Positions 1 through 12,134 of a stretch of 64,000 bases of DNA are shown one piece after another. Source of the stretch: Jacaranda mimosifolia (lineage: Eukaryota; Streptophyta; Magnoliopsida; Lamiales; Bignoniaceae); the NCBI GenBank assembly GCA_018894105.1, contig CM032131.1:3002501-3066500 (forward strand). Direction: 5' to 3'. The notes below the pieces were generated by a model. That model was not told where the DNA came from, did no database searches, and worked only from the letters and a program-made list of their open reading frames with translations. Made by a program: the position numbers and the translations under genes. Numbering within the stretch: the stretch's first letter is position 1; every line of letters starts with the position of its first letter.

Positions 1-1365
1 GCTCTCACCAAAGTGGAGTACAACCAAGTCAGTACATATGCTATAACAAAGCAAATGTGGGAAATATTGTAAGTAACCTACGAAGGTACCAGTCAAGTTT
101 GACAAGAGAGGATTATAAACCTGACGAAATGTTCCAGATGAAGCCTGACGAAATCATAAGTTAGATGTACATGCGTTTCATGGAAATTATAAACCTATGT
201 TTGCATTCGGAAGAACTATAAACAAGGATGAACAAGTTCAAAAGATTCTTAGATTGCTTCCAAAGGAATGGACGTCAAAAGTTACTACTATTCAGGAAGC
301 TTGTGATCTTAGCAGGATGACCATGGGTAAACTAATTAGATCTCTCACATCCCATGAGGTGACGCTGCTAAATAAAGATGAAAGTTCGAAAACAAAAGTC
401 AAAAAGAATATTGCTTTTAAATCAGTCATGATTCCGACTCAAAAATTCAAGAAGATCTTGATGAGGACGAGGTTGAGGATGAAATCATTTTAATCTCCTG
501 AAGATTGAAGCAACTAATGAACCTCAAAAAGAAATTCTGGAACAATAGATCAAAACCAAAAAGAACCAGTTTGAAAACTCCAAATATTAAGCCACCTCAC
601 TACTACGAATGTAATGAATCAGACACAGAAAACCAGATTGTCCCCGATTGAGGAAATATGCAAAACAAACCAAAGCTAAGGTAATCGCAACCACATGGGA
701 TGAATTTGATAGCGAACAATTTGATAATGAAGAAAATTTCTTCGTTATAAATCAAGTAAATACCTTTTCATGTTGTGATTATGATTTTAGTAATGAAATT
801 GACATTGGTGAGGACTTAAACTTTATGAAATTCATGTTAAAATGCTTGCTGATAAAAATACAGCTTTGCAAGATAAAGTGGAATATTTGCAGGAAGAACT
901 AGAAAGAGTTCATAAAGATAAATTTGAAATGCAAATGGCTAATAATAGAGAGACTCTTCATGCTGAATGTAAAAAGAAATGAATGTTGGCTCATTAAAGA
1001 AAATAACACATTAAAAAAATAAAATTGAGAATATGAGACGTGAAATCAAAGGAAAAATAGTTGTTGAAGAATGTTTTCATGCTAGGGATGATCTAGGTTA
1101 CTATTCCACAAATGTTAAGCACACATATATGCCTGTTTCGAAAATTTAGAAACTGCATGAATCAGAAAAATACCAAACCAATTTCAACAACTTCCAGAAT
1201 GAATTTTAAACCAGTTTCGAAAAACCTGCTTTACTTATGATAAATCTAGTCATGTCAATTATAGATGTCCGATTAAAAAACTCACTGGTACCAAGTTTAT
1301 TTAGGTAAGAAAATTATCTGTTACTAATCATGAAGGACCTAACATAATTTGGGGACCTAAAACAA
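1..1365 (+). pseudogene. Sirevirus A gag (5'-truncated, broken)
   Basis: Capsid-like gag relic matching B and C codon by codon. The stretch 197-480 carries the UBN2-type segment with the LPKEW motif and a SLTSHE block. A degenerate zinc knuckle lies near 605-650, where its cysteines are largely lost. A Lys/Glu-rich segment at about 850-980 looks like the coiled coil found in Sirevirus gag. A second knuckle-like motif lies near 1230-1275. One stop (TAG near 163) falls at the codon where copy B still reads Gln and copy C has TAA. Several further stops and frameshifts break the frame, and the N-terminal part lies left of the window. Confidence 0.8.
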
Positions 1366-1380
1366 ACTAATTTCTTGTAG

Positions 1381-4300
1381 ATTCATGCCAAAGAACATTC
1401 CTAAAAACAAAAGTGGTATTTGGATAGTGGATGTTCCAAGCAAATGACGGGGGATGCATCCATGTTCCTTAAGCTTAACAATTGTTCTGCAGGAAATCTT
1501 CTTTATGCAGACAATACAAAAGGACGCGTAATAGGTAAAGGTATAATTGGTAAACCGACTAGTACTACTATTGATAATCTATGATTCGTTGAGGGCCTTA
1601 AGTATAACTTGCTTAGTATCAATTAGCTATGCGATGAAGCTTATGAAGTTAAATTCCATCATTTTTACTATATTATTAAGTAAAATGAGAAACTGGTTTT
1701 TACTACTACTAGCGATGGAAATGTTTACTGTATAACCCTTGATGATTTAACCTGTCAAAATATGGAGTGTTTAGCTGTTTTAGATAAAAAATGCTAGAGA
1801 TGGCATAGGAGATTAGGCCACGTAAACATAGAGATTATACCTCATCTCACAAAGAAAGATCTTGTCAAAGGGGTTCCAAAGTTGAACTTTTCCAAGGATA
1901 TGATATGTGATGTATACCAAAAGGGGAAGCAAATCTGAATATTTTTCAAACCAAAGAATGAGGTCACAACTTCCAGGCCACTAGAACCCTTGCATATTGA
2001 TCTATTCGGACCTATGAAAATTGCTTCCCTTGGAGGTAAAAGATATATATTTGTCATAGTAGATGATTATACTCATAAAAATGATGCTCTAAATGCTTTC
2101 ATTCCACACACTAAAAAGGCTTCAAAATGAAAAGGGTTATTTCATTAAGAACATTCGAAGTGACCATGAAACTGAGTTTGATGAAATAAATTTTACCTTG
2201 TTTTATCAAACTCAGTTTCACTAGATAAAAATGGTTACATTCGTGATTTTTCTGCTCCTAAGACTCCCCAACAAAATGGGGGTGGTTGAAAGGAAAAAAT
2301 AAAATTTGCAAGAAGCCGCAAGAACTATGCTTAATGAATATGATATTCTAAAATCCTTTTGAGGTGAAGCCATGAATATGGCTTGTTATGTGTCAAATCG
2401 TGTATTCTTGAGACCATTTTTTAGGAAAACCTGATATGAATTGTGGCACGGTAAAGTTTTAGATATTTCTTATTTCTGTGTCTTTGGTTGCAAATATGAC
2501 ATTCTTAATAATAGAGATTATTTGACAAAGTTTGATTCCAAAGTTGATAAGGCTATTTCTATTGGTTACTCAATGTATAGTAAAACCTATTGTATATTTA
2601 ATAAGAGGAAAAGAACGGCTCAAGAATCCACACATGTTATGTTTGATGAAATTAACCCATCTTGTGCCAAGAAAACCTCGAGCAAAGAAGTTGCAGGATT
2701 AAAAGAACTAGTCAAGTTTCGGACCTTGAACCATCAACATCAAATCAAGAGGAACCAAAATCAATTGAGGAAGTAAATCCCATCAATGAACTTAATTTTA
2801 GTGAATCAGTAGAAAGGGCTGAACAGAGAACTAGAAAGTCTAAACATGCTTCCAGTCATCCGACAGATGAAATTGTTGGAGATCCTCAACTTGGAATAAC
2901 TACCAACTCTAAAGCCAGACAAGTTTCACTAGATGAATCCAATTGTGCTCTCATCTCAATGATTGAACCTAAAGATGTCAGAGAGGCACTAAAAGATCCA
3001 TTCTAGATTGAAGCAATGAAGGAAGAACTGGCTTAGTTTGAAAAGAATCAAGTCTGGAAGTTGGTAGAACGACCATCAGATCATCTAGCTGTTGGTACTA
3101 AGTGGATGTTTAGAAATAAGCTAGATGAAACCGGTAGAGTTTACCAAGAACAAAGCCAGACTAGTAGCAAAAGGCTATAGTCAGCACGAGGGCATTGAGT
3201 ATAATGAAACGTTTGCTCGGTCTCAAGGTTAGAATCAATTAGAATACTTCTTGCCTTTGCATCTTATAAAAAGTTTATACTCTATCGAATGGACATAAAA
3301 AGTACTTTTCTAAACGGATTCATAAAAGAAGAAGTTTATGTTGAGCAGTCTCCCATTTTCGAAAATCAAATCTTTTCTCATCATGTTTTTAAATTGACAA
3401 AAGCTTTATATGGAGTAAAACAAGCTCATATGGTTTGGTATGATCGATTGAGTAATCTTATTATAAATAGTAGTTTTCCTATTGGAATCTTAGATACCAC
3501 GTTGTTCACCAAGCACCAAGAAAATGGTTATCTTATTATTCAAATCTATGTTGATAATATTATTTTTGGAGCTACTAATGATCTACTTTGTTGAGAGTCT
3601 GATGAGAAAATGAAATAGGAACATGAAATGAGCTTAATGGGAGAGCTCAATTTCTTCTGGGGACTTCAAATAAAGCAAAATCAGAAAGGGACATTCATTT
3701 CACAAGAAAAGTATACAATGGAGCTTCTAAAGAAGTTTGGAATGAGTGAATGCAACCCTGCAACCACTCCCATAAGTACAAGTACCAAACAGGAACTTGA
3801 TGAAGACAGTAAGAATGTAGACGAGAAAGTCTACAATGGTATGATTGGAAGTTTACTCTATTTAACAGCAAGCCATCCAAATATTATGTTTTCAACATGC
3901 TTATATGCTAGATTCCAATCCGATCCCATTTAAATGTTGTGAAAAGAATAATACGACATCTCAAGGGAACATCTAACTATGGCTTATGGTATCTACATTC
4001 TAAATCTTTTAATTTCATAAGCTATTCTTATGCGGATTATCCTGGTTGAAATATAGATAGGAAAAGTGTCAATGGTAGTTGTCAACTGCTGGAAAATTAC
4101 CTGGTTTCATGGTGCAGTAAAAAGCGAAGTTTAGTTGTATTATCCATAACCGAGGCAAAATACATGGCCTTGGGAAATTGCTGCACCTAGATATTATGGA
4201 TAAAGCGTATCTTGCATGATTTTGGTATTAATATGCCTTGCATACCCATTTTATGTGATAGTTCCAGTACTATTAGCATTTCTAAAAATCCAGTTCTATA

Positions 4301-4498
4301 TGCACACACAAAACATATTGAAATTGAGCATAATTTCTTGCGTGATCATTTGAATAAAGGTGATATATCAATTGATTTTGTTTCTATCAAAAACCACATT
4401 GTGGATATTTTTACCAAAGATTTGGAAGAAAAGAAATTTGTGTGCATTAGAGAAAAATTAGGAATTAAATCAAAATCTAATTTTGGCAGAATTCGTTA
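1381..4498 (+). pseudogene. Sirevirus A pol (PR-IN-RT-RNase H), broken
   Basis: Protease starts near 1411, with the active-site triplet Asp-Ser-Gly readable at 1423-1431 and followed by MTGD. GAG-pre-integrase (WHRRLGH block) lies near 1800-1940 and the integrase core at 1960-2420. A linker and RT follow from about 2990 to 3930. RT still shows the DIKSTFLNG block at 3292-3318 and a catalytic box that reads YVDN instead of YVDD, inside the ORF 3289-3594. RNase H covers 4020-4498 and keeps the EAKYMALG and LCD motifs. At least a dozen stops or frameshifts are scattered through it, including TAG at 3034-3036. This copy cannot be catalytically active. Confidence 0.85.
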
Positions 4499-4791
4499 GT
4501 TTATTTAAATTTGGCTGTTATTTCTTCTTGGACACCTCATGATAATGTACTCATATTTTCATCTCCCAATAACATCCTTATTAGCAAAATTTTCAGCCAT
4601 TATGATTAATAACTGATCGGATTACCAAAATTAGAATTTTCAAAGCTTTCCTTATTTCTAGACTGATTTATCATCTTTCTTCACACGTCAGAATTCTTCA
4701 CTCGCATTTCCTTCTTCCTCCCAAACTTCTGCAGAAAAAAAAAGAAAGAAAAAGAATTTCTTCTCACCTTCAACCTTTGATTCACTTAAAA

Positions 4792-5997
4792 ATGCCGAAG
4801 AGAGGAAACTCCTAGTTAGCTAGATCTTCGTCTTCGAAGAAAAAGAAACTTTCCTCTTCCTCCTTTAAACCTACTCCTCTTGAAGTATCCGAAGCCCTTT
4901 TTTTGCTCAAATGGTACAATGATTCAAACTCTGATAATGAAAAATCATCTTCCTTTGATAAAATGAGTTCTTGGGGTCTAAGGAACCTGGTATTAAGGAC
5001 ACCCCTATAGGTTCTCCTGAAAAACCAAGCGGTTTAAATAAGGGATTGTCAAGTCCTAAGTCCTCTGTTCTAGTCAATCTTGAAGAATTACTGACTGAAC
5101 TTTAGTAAGTCTCTTCTTATCTCAAACTCCATTTTGTCGAAGCTGAAAATTATTTTCTTCAAAAGATTTCTAGCCAAAATTTAAATAGGGGAAGAGCGAT
5201 TAATTTTGATTCATTACCAAAATCTCATGCCATTGATGTCGTGTGTAAGCTGAAATGGGATAATTTTATGAAATTAGATGAAAGATCCTATCCTTATATG
5301 GTGAAGCTATTTATTCAAACCTTACTTTCATTGAATCTAAAAATGATATTTCCATTTATTCTTATGTGTTTGGAAAAAGAATTGTGTTGTTTTTGTCAAA
5401 ACTGAACTTTATGCTTGATCTTCCTGATGACAGTACTAAGTTTTTATTAATTTTGGAGACTTGTCTAATGCTGATATTTTCTATGATAAAATCACCAAAA
5501 TATTTTGGGGTGGTAAGCAATTTGCTTTATCACCAAAATATTTTGCTCCCATCAAGCCAAAAATTTTCTTACCAGAAGCTTGGATTGAGGGAGAGTGTGA
5601 CCATAAAGTCTTGGATGTTGCTAAACCTTAGGAAAATGAGGATTCAATATACCGAGGATGAGGAGTAGTTTAGAGAGGTTGGTAGAACTCCTAACAATAT
5701 CAAGCTTTGTCCCCATAAATCTAAAATTCCAATTTCCATTAGCTCGGAATCTAAAGAATCCAGCCCTATGCGCCCCACTCCCATTAAAACACTAAGAAAG
5801 GTTTAAGGGAAAGCTAGTAAAATAGACGTTGGACTTGAAGCTAAGGAGATGATCTTAGCAAAGATGTGGAAACTCTTGCAGGACGTCTGGGAACCCTAGT
5901 TGATTCCGTGGATTACAAGCTTGAGCCTTTTGTTCATAAATCCAGTCTCACTCGTGCTAATTTTATAGGACTAAAGGAAAAATTAGAGCTTATTTGA
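4792..5997 (+). pseudogene. Sirevirus A third ORF, env-like, broken
   Basis: After pol comes a separate frame that begins ATG at 4792 and codes a basic, Ser/Lys-rich N-terminus (residues about 1-30). An acidic Ser-rich stretch follows, then a globular part with an FGKR followed by L-S-K-LN block (5366-5420) and LDLPDD. It ends near TGA 5995-5997, just before a purine tract. The placement is that of the env-like ORF of Sireviruses. The globular part resembles what protein databases call a 'putative plant transposon protein' domain (recognised from memory, not searched). Several stops and frameshifts interrupt it. Whether it ever acted as an envelope is unknown, and no signal peptide or clear membrane segment is visible. 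Confidence 0.65.
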
Positions 5998-6022
5998 ATG
6001 CCTCTTAGGCTCTTTTAATGAC

Positions 6023-6035
6023 AAAGGGGGAGAAG
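6023..6035 (+). other. Upstream polypurine tract (Sirevirus A)
   Basis: The tract AAAGGGGGAGAAG sits 25 bases after the end of the third ORF and about 360 bases before the LTR. Sireviruses are known for extra purine tracts between the last ORF and the 3' LTR, and this fits. It could prime plus-strand DNA synthesis in an active relative. Confidence 0.55.
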
Positions 6036-6382
6036 AACACATAAATTTTGAAATTCTTATCTGCTGTAGCTTTTGACTACCTACTGGAACCTTTTTTGGA
6101 ACTTCTATTAGTTTATTTGCTAGAACTAATCTTTACTTTTAGACATTTTGGGCATGTAGATTATTATCCTGGATTATTAGTCTTTTGATTATTGGGCATG
6201 CTATTTTGAAATCCAATATCTAGTATCTGCTGGTATTTGTTGTTTCTCTGGTTTCTTAAGTATATAAACAGGAGAAGCACAAATCACTATAGGCAAGGAG
6301 AGCACAAGCTGGTAGAACCAGGCACATAGACATGGGGAGTTCTTATGATATCCTTTCATTCTATTCAAATTTTGCCATCATC

Positions 6383-6396
6383 AAAAAAGGGGAGAT
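6383..6396 (+). other. LTR-adjacent polypurine tract (Sirevirus A)
   Basis: AAAAAAGGGGAGAT directly abuts the LTR start. The same 14-base tract is present in reverse complement next to the 3' LTR of Sirevirus C (29168-29181), which fixes the LTR border in both elements. Confidence 0.8.
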
Positions 6397-7670
6397 TATT
6401 AACCCTTTTGATGATTTACATTGTTTTGATCATGACAAAATTAGTCTCCTAGAATTATACATTGAAAGCATGTATATCTTTCCATATTATCTGTCGGAAT
6501 CTGTTACATGCTGGAATTTACTTTCCATAATTAAAAAATCTTATGAAGATTCTAACTTGATTTACATCTCTATAAGTTATGAAAGAAATCATATCATGCT
6601 GAAATCAATTGAATCATCTGTTATTTAAAGAATTAATGGATGATTACTAAAATTATATTGTTCCCTTATTTAATTCCAATGGATTCTTACCTTAATAAGA
6701 ACTTATAGTTGTTGAACATAAGCATATAAAAGTGAAATCATGCAACATTGTTTCAAGCGAATCACTAAATTAGGAGAGAACTTTGTTAAGTATCTTGAGG
6801 AGTTGTGTGATGCTCTCACACATATTTTATGCTTGAGTGTTGCTAATTCATTCTTTACGTGTGTTATCGAAGGACCTTGTTGTGAAGAAGATCAAGTGGA
6901 ACTTGTCTTCGATGGACCTTGGGAAGACGAGGACAAGGCATTTTGTGTCTCTAAGGACCTAGTTGTGAAGAGGGATGGGAGTCATACCTGTTCTCGAGGG
7001 ACACATGAAGAGAAGAAATCGGCGCTTGGTTGCTCTAAGGACCTCTAGGTGAAGAAACCAGTAGGGCGGTACTGTCTGGAATTTTCGACAGTGTTCTTGA
7101 TTTTGGTTTGGAAGAAGATACCAGAGCTTGCCATACGGAGTGGCAGCAACTCGTACATTCATCTCCACAGATGTTATGCAAGTGAATCTAGCAGAAGTTC
7201 CCCCAAGCCAGTTCATAAGTAGTTGGTTTCATAGTGCTCTAGAATCTATCTTATCATATCTGGAATTCCGATTTAGCTCTTTACAAAGAGTTGATTTTTC
7301 ACCCTGCTAGGGTGTTTCTAATCTTTTACTTTCCTTACTGTCAAATTATTTCTATCACTTGTAAAAACACACTTACTTATTAATTAATTTGATAGGTTAT
7401 CATAAGTGAAAGCTTATGTAGAGGATGTAGGCTTGCCAAACCTCTATAAATACCAGTGTCATTTTACTCTTATTTTACTACGTTACTTATCATTAGTTTG
7501 ACTGGTAGTTTAATTGGAACTTACAAATTCTAGCCACTAACTAAAACTATTTTGCTACAGAGGACTTAAACTATTTAAAAAGGTCAAAATGTATTTTGAG
7601 TGATAATCTTCCACTACATTAAAATCCCACAAGCCGAATTCACCCCCTCTTAGGCATATAATCACTCACA
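6397..7670 (+). repeat. Shared LTR between Sirevirus A and B
   Basis: This LTR of 1274 bp follows A's purine tract and is itself followed, two bases past its CA end, by a primer-binding site. It is therefore A's 3' LTR and B's 5' LTR at once. The usual TG start reads TA here (TATTAACC), an apparent G-to-A change. Most of it can be aligned to 13069-14214, with roughly one difference in nine bases over a 215-bp stretch compared by eye. Open frames inside it (for example 6740-7048) are incidental. Confidence 0.85.
7445..7452 (+). promoter_or_regulatory. TATA box in the shared Sirevirus LTR
   Basis: TATAAATA lies in a CCTC-TATAAATA context about 220 bases before the LTR end and is conserved in the other LTR at 13988. 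The position suits the RNA polymerase II promoter that drives retrotransposon transcription. The start site is not visible from sequence. Confidence 0.5.
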
Positions 7671-7672
7671 AT

Positions 7673-7684
7673 TGGCATCAGAAC
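7673..7684 (+). other. Primer-binding site of Sirevirus B
   Basis: TGGCATCAGAAC lies 2 bases after the LTR end. It matches the plant initiator-Met tRNA 3' end complement (TGGTATCAGAGC) with two changes, as usual for Ty1/copia elements. Confidence 0.8.
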
Positions 7685-7729
7685 ATTAGTTCTCTATATT
7701 ATAGTGTACCTACTAGAGTGAAAGATCCT

Positions 7730-9440
7730 ATGGCTGCTAACACTCTTTATGTCTTTGTAGAAGGATAATCGCACAACCAGCTTCCACTGTTTGATGGTTC
7801 CAACTATAACACATGGAAAAATCGAATACAAGAATATATAATTCCCCTGGATTTTTATTTATGGGACGTAGTTAGTGAAGGGCCGACGGTCCCAATAAAA
7901 TTAGTTGATAGACAGATGGTTCCAAAGAAGTGACGTGAATTTACCAATGATGATAAAAAGGCCATCTCAATAAATGCGAAGGGCGAAAACATTCTGTCAT
8001 GTGCTCTCACCAGAGAAGAGTACAATCGAGTAAATACATGTGCTACAATAATGCAAATGTGAAAAACGTTGCAAGTAATCCACGAAGGTACTAGTCATGT
8101 TCGACATGAGAGGATTGCTCTACTCATTTACAAGTATAAAATGTTCCAGATGAAACCTAATGAAATCATAAGTCAAATGTACGCATGTTTCATGAAAATT
8201 ATAAACCCTATGTTCATACTTGGAAGAACTATAAACGAGAATGAACAAGTTCAAAAGATTCTTAGATTGTTTCCAAAGGAATGAACGCCAAACATTACTC
8301 TGATTTAGGAAGCTTGTGATCTTAGCAGGATGAACATGGGTGAACTGATTAGATCTCTCACATCACATAAGATGACGTTGCTAAGTAAAGATGAAGGTTT
8401 GAAAGCAAAAGTCAAAAAGAATATTGCTTTTAACACCGATCATAATTCCGACTCAAAAATTCAAGAAAATCTTGATGAGGACCAGGTTGATGTTGAAATT
8501 GTTCTAATCTTCCAAAGATTACACCAATTAACGAACCTCAAAAGGAAATTTCAGAAGAACAGATCAAAATAAAAAAGAACCAATTCGAAAACTCCAAATA
8601 TTGAGCTACCTCGCTGCTATGAATGTAATGAAATCGGACATAAAAAACCAAATTGTCCCTGATTTAGGAAATATGCAAAACAAGCTAAGCTAAGGCAATG
8701 GCAACCACATGAGACGAATTTGATGGTGAACAATTTGACAATGAAGAGAATTACTTCATTGTAAATCAAGAAAGTACCTCTTTATGTTCTGATTTGGATT
8801 ATGGTGATGAAATTGACATTGATGAGGATATGCAAAAATTGCTTAAACTTTATGAAATTCGTGTCAAAATGCTTGTTAATAAAAATAAAGCATTGCAAGA
8901 AAAAACTGGATTATTTGCATGAAGGACTAGATAGGGCTTATAAAGATAAATTTGAAAGGCAAATGGCTAAAAATAGAGAGACTCTTGATGCTGAATGTAA
9001 AAAGAAAATGAATGATTAGCTCACTAAAGAGAACAATTCTTTGAAAAAGCAAATTGAAAATATGATCCGTGAAATCAAAGGAAAAATAATTGTCGAAAAA
9101 TGCTTGCATGTTGAAGATGATCTAATCGAATGTTCTACAAGTGTTAAACATACACACATGCATGTTCCACCTAGAAATAATGTTGAAAAGGGTTGGAAAT
9201 TTAGAAACTGCATAAAAAAAATATACCAAATCAGTTTCAACAACTTCCAGAATGAATTTCAAACCCGTTCGAAAAATTGACTTTACTTGTGGTAGATCTG
9301 GTCATGTCAATCTTAGATGTCTAATTGAGAAACTCATTGATACCAAGTTTGTCTTGGTAAGAAAATTATCTGCTACAAACCATGAAGGACCTAACATAGT
9401 TTGAAGACCTAAAATAAATTAATTTCTTATAGGTTCATGC
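7730..9440 (+). pseudogene. Sirevirus B gag, broken
   Basis: ATG at 7730 lies about 45 bases past the primer site, and the start MAANTLY is followed by the LFDGSNYNTWK block typical of Ty1/copia gag. UBN2-type capsid follows (8069-8284 and 8330-8572) with a zinc knuckle near 8618-8660 that keeps CYEC and the final C. Then come an acidic stretch, a coiled-coil-like Lys/Glu segment (8880-9080) and a second knuckle-like block near 9285-9340 (TCGRSGH). Stops occur near 7767 (after VFVEG) and elsewhere, so the protein cannot be made whole. The domain order is the same as in A and C. Confidence 0.82.
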
Positions 9441-11822
9441 CAAGGAAGGAACATTCCCGAAAATAGAAGTGATACTTAGATAGCGGATGATCTAGGTATA
9501 TGACAGGAGATGCGTCTATATTCCTTAAGCTTAACAATTATTTTGCAGGAAATGTTCTTTATGCAGACAACACAAAAGAATGCATAATAGATAAAGGTAC
9601 CATTGGTAAGCCGATTGGTACTACTATTGATAATGTATGGCTTGTTAAGGGTCTTAAGCATAACTTTCTTAGTATCAGTCAACTATGCGATGAAGGTTAT
9701 GAGGTTAAATTCCATCCCTCTCACTATGTTATTAAGCAAAATGAGAAATTGATTTTTATTACTACCAGGGATGAAAATGTTTATTATATAATCCTTGATG
9801 ATTTAACTTGTCAAAATGTGGATTATTTAGCTATTTTGGATGAAAAATGTTGGAGATGTCATAGGAGATCAGGCCACATAAACATGAAACTTATATCTCA
9901 TCTCTCTAAGAAAGATCTTGTCAAAGGAGTACCAAAGTTGAACTTTTCCAAGGGCATGATATATGATGCATGCCAAAAGGGGAAGCAAATCCAAATGTTT
10001 TTCAAACCAAAGAACAAGGTCACAAATTCCAAGCCACAAGAACTCCTACATATTGATCTATTCGGACCTATGAAAACTGCTTTTCTTGGAGGTAAAAGAT
10101 ATGTATTTGTCATAGTAAATGATTATACTCATTTTATGTGGGTTCTATTCTTTGCTCATAAAAAGAATGCTCTAAATGCTTTCATTCCATTCACTAAAAG
10201 GCTTCAAAATGAAAATGGTTACTTCATTAAGAAAATTTGAAGTGATCATGGAACTAAGTTTGATGAAATAAATTTTACCTTGTTTTATGAAGAACATGGT
10301 TATATTTAAGATTTTTCTGCTACTAAGACTCCCCAACAAATTGGGTTGGTTGAAAGGAAAAACCAAATTTTGCAAAAAGCTAATAGAACCATGCTTAATG
10401 AATATGATCTTCCAAAATTCTTTCGGGGTGAAGCCGTGCATGCGGCTTGTTATGTGTCAAGTCATGTTTTCTTGAGACTACTTCTAAGAAAAACCCTATA
10501 TGAATTATGACATGGTAAAGTTCCAAATATTTCTTATTTTCGTGTCTTTGGTTGCAAATGTTACATTCTTAATGATAGAGTGTTTGACAAAATATGATTC
10601 CAAAGTTGATGAGGCTATCTTTGTTGGTTACTCAATGCATAGTAAAGCCTATTGCGTATTTAATAAGAGGAAAAGAACGGTTCAAGAATCCACACATGTT
10701 ATGTTTGATGAAATTAGCCCATATTATGTCAAGGAAACCTTGAGCAAAAAAATTGTAGGATTCAAAGAACCAATCAAGGTTTCGGACCATGAGCCATCGA
10801 CATTGAATCAAGAGGAACCGGAATCATTTATAGAAGTAAATCCTACTAATGAACCTGATTCCAGTGAATCAATAGAAATGACTGAATAGAGAACTAGAAA
10901 GTTTAAACATGCTTCCAGTCGTCCTACTGATGAAATAATTGGAGATCCTCAAGCTGGAATAACTATCGGATCTAAAGCCAGACAAGTTCTACCAGATGAA
11001 TCTACATGTGCTCTTATCTCAATGATTGAACCTAAAGATGTCAAAGAAGAACTAAACAATCCATTCTGGATTGAAGTAATGAAGGAATAACTGGCTTAGT
11101 TTGAAAAGAATCAAGTCTAGAAGTTGGTAGAATGACCATTAGATCATCTAGTCGTTGGTACCAAGTTGTTGTTCAATAAGCTAAATGAAACCGATAAAGT
11201 TATCTGGAACAAAGCCAAACTAGTAGAAAAGGCTACAGTCAACAAAAGGGCATTGACTCTGATAAAACGTTTACTCGATCAAAAGGTTAGAATCTATTAG
11301 AATGCTTTTTGCCTTTGCATCTCATAAAAAGTTTATGCTCTATTAAATGGACGTAAAAAGTGCTTTTCTAAACGGATTCATAAAAGAAGAAGTATATGTT
11401 GAGCAGCCTCCTAGTTTATGTACAAGTGGTGGTTGCCAATTGCTGAAAAAATTTCTGGTTCCATGGTGCAATAAAAAGAAATGTGCAATTATATTATCTA
11501 CGATCAAGGCAGAATAATGGCCTTGGGAAATTGCTGCACCCAGATATTATGGATGAAGTGTATCTTGCATGATTTTGGTATTAATATGTCTTGCTTGCCC
11601 ATTTTATGTGATAGTTTATGTACTATTAGAATTTCAAAAAATCCAGTTTTACATTTACGCACAAAAAATATTGAAATTAAGCACCATTTCTTACATGATC
11701 ATTTGAAGAAAGGTGATATATCATTTGATTTTTTTTCTACCAAAAATTAGCTTGCGGATATTTTTACCAAAGCTTTGGAAAAAAAAGAAATTTGTGTGCA
11801 TTAGAGAAAAATTATGAATTAA
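9441..11822 (+). pseudogene. Sirevirus B pol with RT core deleted
   Basis: The protease motif at about 9476-9510 reads L-D-S-G but the following Cys codon is TGA. The longest intact stretch is 9500-10240 (GAG-pre-integrase, with the RSGH block in place of RLGH, and the integrase N-terminus with HIDLFGPM). Integrase continues broken to about 10480, and the linker is open at 10500-10889. RT starts near 11080 and ends abruptly after the EVYVEQPP block near 11412, where the sequence joins RNase H (11430-11822). The missing piece corresponds to roughly A positions 3350-4075. A TAG at 11097-11099 is shared with copy A at 3034-3036. Confidence 0.83.
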
Positions 11823-12134
11823 ATCAAAATTCTATTTTGGCAAGATTCATCAGTTTATTTAAATTTGGTAGTTATTCATCCTTAAAAACCGCATGATAAT
11901 GTGCTCAATTTTTCATCTCCCATTAACATCCTTATTTGCAAAATTTTTGGCCATTTTGATTAATAGCTGATCGGATTTCCACAATTACAATGTTCAAAGC
12001 TTTCCTTATTTCTAAACCGATTTATCAACTTCCTTCATGCATAAAAATTCTTCACTCATGTTTCTTTCTTCATCCCAAACTTCTACAGAAAAAATAAAAT
12101 TCTTCTCATCTTCAACCTTCGATTTTCTTAAAAA

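Larger units (their letters stand above)
1..7670 (+). mobile_element. Sirevirus (Ty1/copia) copy A, left end outside the window
   Basis: This is a decayed LTR retrotransposon read on the plus strand. In order it holds gag, protease, GAG-pre-integrase, integrase, reverse transcriptase, RNase H, an extra ORF after pol, polypurine tracts and a 3' LTR (6397-7670). Integrase before RT makes it Ty1/copia. The extra env-like ORF, the ~1.27 kb LTR, the coiled-coil gag tail and the AAAGGGGGAGA-type purine tracts point to the Sirevirus lineage. The window opens inside gag, so the 5' LTR is missing. Frameshifts and in-frame stops occur in every domain, so it cannot make its own proteins. Its 3' LTR is at the same time the 5' LTR of copy B. 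Confidence 0.9.

Noticed and set aside
6740..7048. 102-residue ORF in the shared Sirevirus LTR
   Set aside because: The other LTR copy has stops in the same stretch, and LTRs of this family code for nothing.
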